Source: Burkholderiales bacterium
GTDB lineage: Bacteria; Pseudomonadota; Gammaproteobacteria; Burkholderiales; Burkholderiaceae_C
Reading direction: 5' to 3'
Length of the DNA stretch: 64,000 nt
Assembly (NCBI GenBank): GCA_947464185.1
Contig: CANHVY010000015.1
Location: 1 to 64,000, forward strand
Shown here: positions 34,501-46,010 of the stretch, piece by piece
Numbering within the stretch: position 1 is the stretch's first letter
Layout: the number at the start of each line of letters is the position of its first letter
Position numbers and translations under genes: made by a program
Notes under the pieces: model-generated
What the model saw: the letters and a program-made list of their open reading frames with translations, nothing else
Database searches by the model: none
What the model was told of the DNA's origin: nothing

Positions 34501-36042
34501 TCAGACCATCAGCTCGATCAGGAACGGTCCATCACGGCGGAAGCTGGTCGCCATCAGGTCTGCACAGGCTTCGAGCGTCTGGGCGCGCGCGGCTTCCACG
34601 CCCAGGCCACCGGCCAGGCGCACCCAGTCAATGTCGGGGCGGCCCAGGTCCAGCATGCCCATCGCGGTGGGGCCTGGGGTGGCACCCACGTTCTGATACT
34701 CGCCCAGCAGGATCTTGTAGCTGCGGTTGTTCAGCAGCACGGTGGTCACCGGCAGGCGCTCGCGGGCCTGGGTCCACAGCGCCTGCAGCGTGTACATGGC
34801 CGAGCCGTCGGCCTGCAGGTTGATGACGCGGCGCTGCCCGGCCGTAGCCAGCGCCGCGCCCGTGGCCATGGGCATGCCGCTGCCGATGGCGCCGCCCAGC
34901 AGGTGCAGCCAGTCGTGCGGCGCGGCCGCCACGGTGTGAGGGTAGAAGCCGCGCCCGTAGGACACGCTCTCGTCGCAGACGATGGCCTGCTCGGGCATCA
35001 GGGCTGCCACCGTGCGCGCCAGGCCCTCGGGCGTGGGTGCGCCATGCCCGGGTTCGGGCGCGGGGCCGGCCTCGGGCAGTGGCGTTTCAGGCGCCCCGAG
35101 CTCGTCGACCAAGGACTGCAGCGCGGCCAGCGCGTCCTGCTCGGGCCGGCTGAGCACATGAAACACCGCGTCTGGCCGGGTCTGGCGCGAAGGCTTGCCG
35201 GGGTAGCCGAAGAAGCCCACGGGCGGCTTGGCGTTCACCAGCACCACCTCGTCGTACGGCGCCAGGGCCTGCACCGCCTGATCGGTGTTGTAGGGCACGC
35301 GCCGCAGCGGCAAGCGGCCCTGGCCGCGGGCCACGCGGGCGGCCGCGTAGTCCGCCATCAACTGCACGCCCGTGGCCTGGGCCACGCGCCAGGCCAGCGC
35401 CTGCCCAGGTGCCAGCAGGGCGGCGCCTGCCAGCAGGAGCAGCACGCGCCGGCCGCTGCGCAGCGCACGAGCCACCGCCTGCACCGCGTGCGGGTCGGGG
35501 GCACCGGGCGGTACGGGGGGCAGCGGGTCCGCCACCTGCCCACCCTCGTCCCAGCAGGTGTCAGACGGCAGGATCAGCGTGGCCACCTGGCCGTTGGCGC
35601 TGCGGGCGGCCTGGACCGCTGCGACCCCGTCGCGGCCCACCTCTGCCGCGCGGGTGCTGGTGCGTACCCAGGCCGACACCGCACGGGCCAGGCCCTCGGT
35701 GTCGGCGGTCAAGGGCGCGTCATGCGGGCGGTGCCAGGTGGCCTGGTCACCCACCAGGTTGACGATGCCGCTGCCGGCACGGCGGGCGTTGTGCAGGTTG
35801 GCCCAGCCATTGGCCAGGCCCGGGCCGCAGTGCAGCAGCGTGCAGGCGGGCTTGCCGCTCATGCGGAAGTGGCCGTCGGCCATGCCGGTGACCACGTTTT
35901 CCTGCAGGCCCAGCACGCAGCGCATGCCCGGCGTGGTGTCCAGCGCCGCTACGAAGTGCATCTCGCTGGTGCCGGGGTTGGCGTAGCAGGTGTCCACGCC
36001 GGCCGCGAGCAGCGTGCGCACCAGGCTCTGGGCGCCATTCAT
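34501..36042 (-). CDS. Thiamine-diphosphate enzyme, acetolactate-synthase-like
   Basis: 513 aa with the three domains of the IlvB / benzoylformate-decarboxylase family. The N-terminal PYR domain has the cofactor glutamate in LGLQENVVTG (about residue 48). A central domain follows at about 185-320, and the C-terminal PP domain has the ThDP motif QADGSAMYTLQALW (about 425) ending in NN. The usual GDG reads ADG here. It is shorter than true biosynthetic IlvB. It lies 7 bases after an M20 amidohydrolase gene, so the pair probably works together on a 2-oxo acid derived from an amide or amino acid (inference). The substrate is not determined. Confidence 0.85.
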   Translation of the reverse strand: MNGAQSLVRTLLAAGVDTCYANPGTSEMHFVAALDTTPGMRCVLGLQENVVTGMADGHFRMSGKPACTLLHCGPGLANGWANLHNARRAGSGIVNLVGDQATWHRPHDAPLTADTEGLARAVSAWVRTSTRAAEVGRDGVAAVQAARSANGQVATLILPSDTCWDEGGQVADPLPPVPPGAPDPHAVQAVARALRSGRRVLLLLAGAALLAPGQALAWRVAQATGVQLMADYAAARVARGQGRLPLRRVPYNTDQAVQALAPYDEVVLVNAKPPVGFFGYPGKPSRQTRPDAVFHVLSRPEQDALAALQSLVDELGAPETPLPEAGPAPEPGHGAPTPEGLARTVAALMPEQAIVCDESVSYGRGFYPHTVAAAPHDWLHLLGGAIGSGMPMATGAALATAGQRRVINLQADGSAMYTLQALWTQARERLPVTTVLLNNRSYKILLGEYQNVGATPGPTAMGMLDLGRPDIDWVRLAGGLGVEAARAQTLEACADLMATSFRRDGPFLIELMV

Positions 36043-36049
36043 GGGTAAA

Positions 36050-37240
36050 TCACGCCGGGTCCAGGAAGCGCTCGGCCAGCCGCGTCCAGTAGGCGGCGCC
36101 GACCGTCAGCAGCTCGTCGTTGAAGTCATAGCGCGGGTTGTGCAGTGACGGGCTGTCGGCGCCATTGCCCAGGCGCAGAAAGCAGCCGGGCTTCTTCTCC
36201 AGGTAGTAGGCGAAGTCCTCGCTGCCGGTCACGGGCGGGAAGGGCGAGATCACGCGCTCGGGGCCCACCAGTTCCTCGGCCACCTGGCGCGCGAACTCGG
36301 TCTCGGCGGCGGTGTTGACCACCACTGGGTAGCCACGCTCGTAATCGATGGTCGCCTCGCCGCCATAACCCGCCACATGGGCGGTGACCAGGGCGCGGAT
36401 GCGCTGCTCGAGCTGGTTCCTCACCTCGGCGTCGAAGGAGCGGATGCTCAGGCCCAGGGTGGCGCTGTCCGGGATGACGTTGTAGGCCGAGCCGGCATGC
36501 AGCGAGCCGATGGTGACGATGGCGGTGTGGCGCGGGTCGATGTTGCGCGCCACCACGCTTTGCAGCGCCACCACCAGACTGCCCGCGATCAGGATGGGGT
36601 CCACCGTCTGGTGCGGGCGGGCCGCGTGGCCGCCGCGACCGTGGACGGTGATGCGGCAGGTGTCCGAGGCCGCCATCGAGGCACCATGCATGAAGCCGAA
36701 GGTGCCTGTGGGCACGCCGGGCGAGTTGTGCAGGCCGAAGATGGCGTCGCACGGGAAGCGCTCGAACAGCCCGTCTTCGATCATGCGCTGCGCCCCGCTG
36801 CCCTTGCCGGCTTCTTCCGCCGGCTGGAACACCAGGTGCACCGTGCCGGAAAAGCGGCGTGTCTGCGCCAGGTGCTGCGCGGCGCCGAGCAGGATGGTGG
36901 TGTGGCCGTCATGCCCGCAGGCGTGCATCACGCCGTCGTGCACGCTCTGCCAGGGCTTGCCGGTGGCCTCCTGGATGGGCAGCGCGTCCATGTCGGCACG
37001 CAGCGCGATGGACTTCCGGCCACTGCCCAGGGTCATGGTGCCCACCACGCCATGCCCGCCCACGCCCGTGGTCACCTGCCAGCCCCAGGCCTGCAGCCGC
37101 TCGGCCACCAGCGCGGCGGTGTCGGCCTCCTGGAAGGAGAGCTCGGGGTGGCGGTGCAAACGGCGCCGGGTCTCGGTCAGCCATCCGGCAGCTCCGGTCA
37201 GGTCTTGGGCTTCACAGAAGCAGCGCAGGCGGTCGTTCAT
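36050..37240 (-). CDS. M20-family amidohydrolase (hippurate-hydrolase / aminoacylase type)
   Basis: 396 aa metal-dependent amidohydrolase that cleaves N-acyl amino acids or similar amides. Metal ligands are seen in MHACGHDGH (about 107) and the catalytic EE in FQPAEEAGKGS (about 140), with a later ligand in PPVTGSEDF (about 345). The dimerisation domain lies in between (about 190-300). It precedes the ThDP enzyme by 7 bases on the same strand. The recQ gene ends 43 bases upstream, so the first gene of the pair could have its own promoter there. Confidence 0.92.
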   Translation of the reverse strand: MNDRLRCFCEAQDLTGAAGWLTETRRRLHRHPELSFQEADTAALVAERLQAWGWQVTTGVGGHGVVGTMTLGSGRKSIALRADMDALPIQEATGKPWQSVHDGVMHACGHDGHTTILLGAAQHLAQTRRFSGTVHLVFQPAEEAGKGSGAQRMIEDGLFERFPCDAIFGLHNSPGVPTGTFGFMHGASMAASDTCRITVHGRGGHAARPHQTVDPILIAGSLVVALQSVVARNIDPRHTAIVTIGSLHAGSAYNVIPDSATLGLSIRSFDAEVRNQLEQRIRALVTAHVAGYGGEATIDYERGYPVVVNTAAETEFARQVAEELVGPERVISPFPPVTGSEDFAYYLEKKPGCFLRLGNGADSPSLHNPRYDFNDELLTVGAAYWTRLAERFLDPA

Positions 37241-37283
37241 GGCGGTAAGTTCCAGGCACGTTGCGGGCCGAAGGCCGCGGGAC

Positions 37284-39302
<2,019 letters not shown>

Positions 39303-39367
39303 GGGCGGCGGGCATCGTAAGGCACGGGGGCCCCACAAGACTTTCTGCGTTACCTTGATCTGACGCA

Positions 39368-39386
39368 AATGGGAATGATTCGCATT
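39368..39386 (+). promoter_or_regulatory. Candidate Fur box upstream of a ferric receptor gene
   Basis: AATGGGAATGATTCGCATT contains the exact inverted repeat GAATG-N5-CATTC and closely resembles betaproteobacterial Fur sites. It is about 110 bases upstream of the iron-binding protein gene and about 65 bases from the divergent recQ start. Iron-repressed expression of the plus-strand gene is inferred. Confidence 0.6.
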
Positions 39387-39495
39387 CGATGGTAGAGTTC
39401 GAGCATCACGTCTTCACCCGAATTCCCTCATCCTCCATCACCCCGGCCACCTGCCCCCTGCCCCTTCTTCTGTCACCGCATCCAGCGCACCCCGC

Positions 39496-40593
39496 ATGAC
39501 AAGCCCACGCCGCCTGACCTCCCGCACGCCCGCCCCGCGCCGCTCTGCGGCCACCCGTGGGTTCGCCGCCTTCTTGCTGGCGGCCGCCATCCTGGGCGGG
39601 GCTCCAGCACGTGCCCAGGAGGCCGTGTTGAACCTCTACTCCGCCCGCCACTACCCCACCGACGAAGCCCTGTACAGCGGCTTCACCAAGGCCACGGGCA
39701 TCCGCATCCAGCGGGTAGATGCCGACGACGCCGGCATCCTGGCGCGCCTGCGCGCCGAGGGCGCGGCCTCGCCCGCCGACGTGATCCTGCTGGTGGACGC
39801 AGCGCGGCTGTGGCGCGCCGAGGTAGACGGCCTGTTCCGGCCCATCAAGTCGGCCGTGCTGGAGAAGGCTATCCCCGCGCACCTGCGCGCCAAGCCCGGC
39901 GACGACGGCACGGCCTGGTTCGGCCTGTCCACCCGGGCCCGCGTGGTGGTGTACGACAAGGCCCGTGTCAAGCGAGAGGACGTTGACACCTACGAGGAGC
40001 TGGCAGCGCCCGTCAACAAGGGCCGGATGTGCACCCGCTCCGGGGCCCATCCTTACAACCTGAGTCTGTTCGGCGCCATGGTGGAGCACATCGGGGCGCC
40101 AAAGACCGAGGCCTGGCTCAAGGGGATGGTGGACAACATGGCGCGCGCACCCAAAGGCGGCGACACCGACCAGATCCGGGCCGTGGCCTCGGGCGAGTGC
40201 GGCGTGGCCCTGACCAACACCTACTACCTGGCGCGCTTGATGCGCTCGGCCAAGCCCGAGGACAAGGACGTGGCCGAGCGCGTGGGCGTGGTGTTTCCGA
40301 ACCAGACCAGCTGGGGCACGCACCTGAACATCGCCGGGGGCGCCGTCGCGCGGCACGCGAAGAACGCGCCGGCGGCCGTGAAGTTCCTGGAGTACCTGGC
40401 CAGCCCTGAGGCCCAGAACCACTTCGCCAACGGCAACAACGAATGGCCGGCGGCCGTGGGCGTGAGCTTCGACAACCCCGCGCTCAAGGCCATGTCGGGC
40501 GGCAGCTTCAAGAGCGAGCTGGTGCCCATCAGCCGCGTAGGGATGAACCAGGTGGCGGTGCAGCAGATGCTGGACCGGGTGGGGTTCAGGTAA
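39496..40593 (+). CDS. Periplasmic Fe(3+)-binding protein (FbpA/FutA type)
   Basis: 365 aa. The signal peptide ends near residue 41 (GGAPARA before [11 protein letters not shown]). The mature protein is a class II binding fold. The tyrosine pair in NTYYLARL (about 235) and the Tyr in [12 protein letters not shown] are the expected iron ligands. The Fur box upstream supports the iron role. Unusually, no permease or ATPase gene follows; ssb comes next after about 200 bases. It must rely on a transporter elsewhere. Confidence 0.9.
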   Translation: MTSPRRLTSRTPAPRRSAATRGFAAFLLAAAILGGAPARAQEAVLNLYSARHYPTDEALYSGFTKATGIRIQRVDADDAGILARLRAEGAASPADVILLVDAARLWRAEVDGLFRPIKSAVLEKAIPAHLRAKPGDDGTAWFGLSTRARVVVYDKARVKREDVDTYEELAAPVNKGRMCTRSGAHPYNLSLFGAMVEHIGAPKTEAWLKGMVDNMARAPKGGDTDQIRAVASGECGVALTNTYYLARLMRSAKPEDKDVAERVGVVFPNQTSWGTHLNIAGGAVARHAKNAPAAVKFLEYLASPEAQNHFANGNNEWPAAVGVSFDNPALKAMSGGSFKSELVPISRVGMNQVAVQQMLDRVGFR

Positions 40594-40793
40594 GGCGGGC
40601 GGGGCGCCTCGCCGTGCGCACAGAGGACACCTCTTGTGCACGGAACGGCCCGCCCCTTAGGTGGGCCCTCTGGCGGGGGATGGCCGGCGTCCTGTGCGTC
40701 GGTATCATGCCCCCGCACTCCCCGCACCGAGGCCTCGTGGCTGGCGCGGGAGCCCGATACCCTCCCCCCAACATCCCACCCAGGAGAGCGCCC

Positions 40794-41273
40794 ATGGCCT
40801 CGGTCAACAAAGTCATCCTCATCGGCAACTGCGGGCGCGACCCGGAAGTGCGCTACGCCCCTAGCGGCGCGGCCATCTGCAACGTCTCCATCGCCACCTC
40901 CAGCCGGCGCAAGGACAAGGCCTCAGGCGAGACCATCGAGGACACGCAGTGGCACCGCGTCACCTTCTACGACCGCCTGGCCGAGATCGCCGGCGAGTTC
41001 CTGAAGAAGGGTCGCCCGGTGTACGTCGAAGGGCGTCTGAAGTACGGCAAGTACACCGACAAGGACGGCATCGAGCGCAACACCGTGGACATCGTGGCCA
41101 CCGAGATGCAGTTGCTGGGCGGGCGTGAAGGCGGCATGGGCGGCGGAGACGACATGGGCGGGGGTGCTCCGGCTCGCTCGGCGCCGCCGCAGCGCAGCGC
41201 CCCGGCCGCCAAGCCCGCGCCGGCCAAGTCGGCCACCAGCTTCGACGACATGGACGACGACATTCCGTTCTAG
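40794..41273 (+). CDS. ssb: Single-stranded DNA-binding protein
   Basis: 159 aa. An N-terminal OB fold (about 1-110, [18 protein letters not shown] and [17 protein letters not shown]) is followed by a Gly/Ala/Pro-rich linker. It ends in the acidic tip DDMDDDIPF, which recruits repair and replication proteins. The start ATG 40794 follows CAGGAGAG. uvrA and ssb are often divergent neighbours in related genomes; here they are about 6.5 kb apart with recQ and others between. The 200 bases upstream hold its promoter, and I see no other gene there. Confidence 0.96.
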   Translation: MASVNKVILIGNCGRDPEVRYAPSGAAICNVSIATSSRRKDKASGETIEDTQWHRVTFYDRLAEIAGEFLKKGRPVYVEGRLKYGKYTDKDGIERNTVDIVATEMQLLGGREGGMGGGDDMGGGAPARSAPPQRSAPAAKPAPAKSATSFDDMDDDIPF

Positions 41274-41548
41274 CACCGACCCCCGGACACGCCCTCTGAC
41301 CAGCGATGGCCTGCGCGCACGTGTGGCGCGGCACCTGGCTGAAGCGGAGTGCAGCCGCAGGGGCCACCAATATCGCTTTGGATGCCGGTCTGCTGGATCG
41401 AGCAGTCACCGTTCAGTGGCGAGCCTACGACCAAGGCTGCCGTAACGCTCGCCCTGAAGGGATTCATCGCACTGCGCGGGGTCAGCACCCTGTGCCAGGC
41501 GTAGGGCCCAGCGGCGCTGTCGACGACGAAGGCACGGCCCCGTCTACG

Positions 41549-42598
41549 TCACTCCTGCGGCCGGATGCCCAGTTCCAGCCCCCGCCGGCGCCAGCGCTCG
41601 CGATCGTCGGCGTTCATCTGCGCGAAGGCGACCGGCGTGAGCGCCTGAACGCGCCCGCCCGCGTCCTCGACCAGCTTCACGTAGTCGGGGGTATGCATCG
41701 CGCGCGCGGCCGCGGCGTTCAGCGCCTCGACCACCGCGGTTGGCGTGCCGGCAGGCGCGTAGAAGCCAGCGAAGGCGAACAGCTCCATGCCCGGCAGGCC
41801 CAGCTCGCGGAAGGTCGGTACCGCCGGTAGCGGCACGGCGCGACGCTCGGCGAAGCTCGCCAGCGGCACGATACGGCCGGCGGCGACGAGGCCCATCAGC
41901 TCGCTCGGGAAGCCCGTAGTAAGCGTCAGCTGCCCGCCTGCGGCCTCCTGCAGCGCAGCCGACGATCCCTTGTAAGGCACCATCAGCAGCTCCACGCCGA
42001 GCGAGCGCGCCAGCATCGCGCAGGCAAAGTGGCCGTAGCTGCCATGCCCGCCGGTACCGCAGGACAGGGACTCGCGCGCGGCGACACGGGCCTTCAGATC
42101 GGCGAAGCTGCGGATGCCCGAGCCCGCACCGGCCACCAACACCGGGTAGGCGTTGGGGCCCAGCGCCACCGGCGTGAAGTCGCGCTGCGGGTCGTAGCGA
42201 ACCGCTCCGCCGATGGCCGGGTAGGTGACGACCGGGCTCTGGCCGGTGTACAGCAACGTGTAGCCGTCGGGCGCCGCGCGCGCAACCGCCTCCGCGCCCA
42301 GAGTGCCCGACGCGCCGGGGCGGTTGTCGATGACGAAGGGCTGGCCCAGCGCGTGCTCCATCGGCCGCGCCAGGCGCCGCGCCCAGGCGTCGGCAATGCT
42401 GCCCGCCGACTCCGGCACGACGAGACGGATCGGGCGCGCGGGGTAGGTCTCGGCCCAGGCCGGTAGGCAGGCTGCCAGCAAGGCAAACAGCGCCAGCAAG
42501 CGCAGGGCTGCGGACAGACAGCGCAAGGCGCTCCGTATCCAATGCCGTGTCGACAGAGGTGCCAGGCTCGGCGCCTCGGTCGGTATCAGGGTGGGCAT
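41549..42598 (-). CDS. Bug-family (TctC-like) periplasmic solute receptor
   Basis: 349 aa. A long N-terminal region precedes the signal peptide core (about 30-48), with cleavage after PAWA and the mature start ETYPARPIRLVVP. Typical Bug features follow: DNRPGASGTLGAEAVARAAPDGYTLL-type segments and VPYKGSSAALQEAAGGQ, then PTFRELGLPG near 265. Bug proteins bind carboxylates for TctAB-type transporters, but no tctA or tctB gene is nearby. The family is greatly expanded in Burkholderiales, mostly as orphans. Confidence 0.9.
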   Translation of the reverse strand: MPTLIPTEAPSLAPLSTRHWIRSALRCLSAALRLLALFALLAACLPAWAETYPARPIRLVVPESAGSIADAWARRLARPMEHALGQPFVIDNRPGASGTLGAEAVARAAPDGYTLLYTGQSPVVTYPAIGGAVRYDPQRDFTPVALGPNAYPVLVAGAGSGIRSFADLKARVAARESLSCGTGGHGSYGHFACAMLARSLGVELLMVPYKGSSAALQEAAGGQLTLTTGFPSELMGLVAAGRIVPLASFAERRAVPLPAVPTFRELGLPGMELFAFAGFYAPAGTPTAVVEALNAAAARAMHTPDYVKLVEDAGGRVQALTPVAFAQMNADDRERWRRRGLELGIRPQE

Positions 42599-42775
42599 CG
42601 GGGTGGTGATCGAAGCAAGATGGGGGCTACAACAACGACCTCGTCAGGGAGAAGGCTTCCCGAACAAGTCCGTCGGCGAGGCTGGCCTGGATATCTCATG
42701 AGAAATAGGTCGGAGGCCTCGTGCCGAAGCGCGATTTCATAGGCAGCTGAAGCCAATGAAAACCGAGCAGCGCCG

Positions 42776-43785
42776 ATGCCAAAGTGTAGCAATGAGACCG
42801 TTGAATTTGGGCGCGTTGGAAGGCGCGTTGTAGAGGCCGCATTCGATGGCGGCGACATCGTCGGCGACGGCGGGGTGCTGCTGCTCAAGCAGGTCGATGA
42901 CCGCCTCGGTCTGACCCATGTGGCTGCCCTGGCGTTAGGCGATGAGTGCCGTAGCGCCAGCGTGCACAACCTGCTTGCCCAGCGCATTTACGGCCTGTGC
43001 CTGGGCTGGTCGGACGTGTGCGACCAACAGCGTGCTGCGCCCGAGCGACCGGCACCCTGCCAGCGTGGTCAGTGCGCTGATCAAGCGGCTGCTGGTGCTG
43101 CTGCGCCGGGCCTGGCCCAAGACCAAGGCCAAGGCCAAGATCATCGTGCGGGCGACTCGGCTTTTTTTGCCGCCCGCGCGTGCTGCAGCGCCTGGAGCCC
43201 TGGGGCGTGAGCTACATCATCGGTCTGAAGAAGAACGAACGGCTGATGCAGCAGGTGAAACTGGCGCCGATGGCCCTGGCCGAGCAGTACACGGCCAAGA
43301 AGACCAAGCAACTCATGTTCGGCCAGTTCCAATACGCGGCCGGTACCTGGGACAAGGAGCGCCGCGTGATCGCTCGGCTGGAGCACGGCGAGCAAGGCGC
43401 CAACCCGCGCTTCATCGTCACCGATCTACCGGGCTCGGCCAAGGCCTCGTACGAGCGGCGGTACTGCGCACGCGGCAAGGCCGAGAATCGGATCAAGGAA
43501 GCTCAACTCGACTTGTTCGACCGACGCGCGAGCTGCCACCGCTACCAGGCCAACCAGCTTCGCCTGCTGCTGGCAGCGCTGGCCTACACACTGATGATCA
43601 ACCTGCGTCGTCTGGGTCTGAAGGGCACCGAGCTTGCGCAGGCCTGTACCGCCACGATCCGCACCAAGCAGTTGAAGACCGGCGCGGCCATCGTGCGCAA
43701 CACACGCCGCGTACGTGTGTTGCAGGCATCAGCGCACCCGATGAAGCATGTCTTCATCACTGCGGCACGCGCACTCAGCCCATAG
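42776..43785 (+). pseudogene. IS1380-family transposase, internally deleted
   Basis: The frame opens with an IS1380 N-terminus (GRVGRRVVEAAFDGGDIVGD, LLAQRIYGL) as far as VCDQ. It then loses about 150 residues of the family and shifts frame. It resumes at LLVLLRRAWPKTKAKAKIIVR and, in another frame, at LQRLEPWGVSYIIGLKKNE. The C-terminal RNase-H part (FIVTDLPG, YCARGKAENRIKEAQLDLF) then runs to a stop at 43785. Both ends are kept: TTTCATAGG at 42735-42743 and a GTGAAATATCCGGGCT end near 43970. It cannot be active. It separates the Bug receptor from the TRAP locus. Confidence 0.85.
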
Positions 43786-43984
43786 AACGCCATCCAGCGC
43801 CTGGCCCGCGCGTTCACACCAAACCGGCCCGCATCCCAAGCCGGGGAAGGGGCAAGCACGCCCGAATGCGCGGCCCCACCCCCATGCAGCGCATCAATTG
43901 CCAAATTGACGGGCACGCGCCCCACAAAGGCCAGCCAAATCGCGCCTGCGAACCCTCCAGGGCTCCACTCGTGAAATATCCGGG

Positions 43985-44902
43985 CTAGACCCGTCCCAGC
44001 CGCGCGACTTCAGGCAACAGGTCGGTGCGATCGACGCAGAAGCGTGCGAACAGCCGCGCCAGCATCGGGGCACCGCGTGCGAGGTGCACGACTCCAAATT
44101 CCTCTTCCAGGGCCGGCCCCGGGGACTTCAATGCAACCAGTCGCCCGCTGGCCAGCTCGCTCTGGATGCTCCAGTCCGGCAACAGCGCGATACCCATCCC
44201 GACCTCGACCATGGCGCGTATCAGGTGCGTGTCGTTGGTCTCCAGCACCACGTTGGGAGCGGTGCCAATCTCGCGGAAGTAGTGATCGGCCATGCGCCTG
44301 AAGTTCATCCGATCCTCGTACAGGATGAAGCGGGCCTCGCTCAGGTCCTTCACGCGCAGGCGACGCCGCCGCACCAGCGGATGGTCGCGCGCGGCCACCA
44401 GCAAGGCCTGGTGCCGGCCCAGCACGTGGCCATTCAGGCGCCCATGGCTCAGCGGAAACGGCATGAAGCCCACGTCCAGTGCCCCGCCGACGATGGCGTC
44501 GGCGGTGTCGAGCGTGCGCGAGGTCGCACGCACGTCCAGGTCGATCTCGGGGTAGGCGACCGTGAAGGCTTGGTAGGTGGTGGCCCACAAGTAGGCTGTC
44601 GCTGCAGAGATGGTACCCACGCGCAGACGTCCGGACGGCGCTGCGCGGCTCGGGCTAGCGTGTTCGACGAGAGCCCTTCTAGCGTTCAGCACCTCAGCCG
44701 CGGCCGATAGAAGCCGCAGACCGGCCTGCGTCGGTTCGACGCGGCCGCCGTGCCGGAGGAACAACGTTTCTCCAAGCTCGTCCTCGAGTCGGGCCACCAA
44801 CTGGCTCACCGCCGACTGCGTCAAGTGCAACTGGCCAGCCGCGCGCGTGAAGCTGCCGCGGTCGGCCACGGCAACGAAGGCTTCAATGTGGCGGAACTCC
44901 AT
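43985..44902 (-). CDS. LysR-family transcriptional regulator
   Basis: 305 aa. N-terminal winged HTH (about 1-60, RGSFTRAAGQLHLTQSAVSQ) and a periplasmic-binding-like effector domain (about 90-295). The start ATG 44902 follows AAGGAGAGG; an upstream extension has no homology. It is divergent from dctP across 135 bases containing a candidate operator, so it probably regulates the TRAP-aldolase-kinase operon in response to the imported acid or an intermediate (inference). Confidence 0.92.
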   Translation of the reverse strand: MEFRHIEAFVAVADRGSFTRAAGQLHLTQSAVSQLVARLEDELGETLFLRHGGRVEPTQAGLRLLSAAAEVLNARRALVEHASPSRAAPSGRLRVGTISAATAYLWATTYQAFTVAYPEIDLDVRATSRTLDTADAIVGGALDVGFMPFPLSHGRLNGHVLGRHQALLVAARDHPLVRRRRLRVKDLSEARFILYEDRMNFRRMADHYFREIGTAPNVVLETNDTHLIRAMVEVGMGIALLPDWSIQSELASGRLVALKSPGPALEEEFGVVHLARGAPMLARLFARFCVDRTDLLPEVARLGRV

Positions 44903-44933
44903 CAGCGGCTCCTCTCCTTGCCATCCATAAGAA

Positions 44934-44949
44934 TCAGTCCAACTACTGA
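44934..44949. promoter_or_regulatory. Dyad in the LysR/TRAP divergent promoter
   Basis: TCAGT (44934-44938) and ACTGA (44945-44949) form an exact inverted repeat. An overlapping AGTC/GACT dyad is shifted by two bases. It sits 32 bases from the regulator ATG and about 90 from dctP, in an AT-rich patch, as expected for a LysR-type autoregulatory site. Confidence 0.4.
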
Positions 44950-45037
44950 CTAGTATGAATATAAGTCGTTTGACTAATCCGAGACCCACCGCGAGCATGT
45001 CGTTGCTTTCCTCAACGACTTCCGCAAGGAGACAAGG

Positions 45038-46006
45038 ATGTTCAAAGCCGCCCTGGCCGCACTGACGGCCGCATTGACCCTCTCACTGCCTGGCCAGGCG
45101 CTGGCCCAGGCCGCGCGCAGCTTCAAGGTGGCGCACGTGTTCGCCATCGACCACCCGGTACACCAGGGGCTTCTCAAAGCCAACGAACAGCTCAAACAGA
45201 AGTCTGGCGGCAGACTCGAGCTGACGATCTTTCCGGCGGGCACCTTTGCGAATTACCAGGGCGCGCTGCAGGCTGTGCGACTGGGCACCCTGGACATGGC
45301 GCCCCTCGACACGGCCATCGAGCAGTATCCCGAGTCGGGCGCACTGCTTGCGCCCTACGCCTTCCGCGACTACGACCACTGGAAGAAGTTCAAAGCCAGC
45401 GCACCGTACCAAGAACTGCTCGCCAACATCAGCGAGAAGGTGGGGGTCAAGCAACTGGCGATGTACACGTTCGGTTTTCGCCATGTCACCACTGGCAAGG
45501 TCAAGGCGACCACGCCGGCCGACTTCCAGAAGCTCAAGCTTCGCGTTGTCAACTTCGCGCCTTATCCCGAGGTGGCCACTGTGCTCGGCGCCAACGGCAT
45601 GCCGCTGCCTATCGGCGACCTGTACCTCGCGCTGGCCAACGGTGTGGTCGACGGGCAAGAAAATCCGTTCACACAGATCCAGACGATGAAGTTCAACGAG
45701 GTTCAGAAGTACCTGATCCTCACCAGCCACATCCTCGCCACCTCGGGCACGGTGATGTCGCGCCGCGCGTGGGGCTCGCTGAGCGATCAAGACAAGGCAA
45801 TCTTCGAGGAGGTGTTTCGCGCGCAGGCCGATTGGATCGATGCAGAGGTGGTAACCAACGAGGCCCGACTGCTGGCCGACCTGAAGGCCAAGGGTATGGA
45901 GGTCGTGGAGGTCGACAAAGCGCCGTTCCAGGCGCGCGTCCCGCTGGTGCTGGCCAAGTACCCGGCCTTCGGCAAGCTCTACGGGCAGATCCAGGCGATC
46001 AAGTAG
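45038..46006 (+). CDS. TRAP transporter substrate-binding protein (DctP type)
   Basis: 322 aa. The signal peptide ends after ALAQ (about 24), followed by a DctP domain to the C-terminus. The family arginine is near 165 in KLRVVNF, and the motif LANGVVDGQENP lies near 210. It delivers an organic or sugar acid to the DctQ-DctM carrier encoded 4 bases downstream. The ribosome-binding site is AAGGAGACAAGG. The ligand cannot be specified from the sequence; the downstream aldolase and kinase suggest a sugar acid or hydroxy acid. Confidence 0.94.
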   Translation: MFKAALAALTAALTLSLPGQALAQAARSFKVAHVFAIDHPVHQGLLKANEQLKQKSGGRLELTIFPAGTFANYQGALQAVRLGTLDMAPLDTAIEQYPESGALLAPYAFRDYDHWKKFKASAPYQELLANISEKVGVKQLAMYTFGFRHVTTGKVKATTPADFQKLKLRVVNFAPYPEVATVLGANGMPLPIGDLYLALANGVVDGQENPFTQIQTMKFNEVQKYLILTSHILATSGTVMSRRAWGSLSDQDKAIFEEVFRAQADWIDAEVVTNEARLLADLKAKGMEVVEVDKAPFQARVPLVLAKYPAFGKLYGQIQAIK

Positions 46007-46010
46007 CCCA

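Noticed and set aside
41290-41548. Open frames between ssb and the Bug receptor
   Set aside because: A short plus-strand frame (about 40 codons ending near 41500) looked protein-like but matched nothing I know; it is too short to call.
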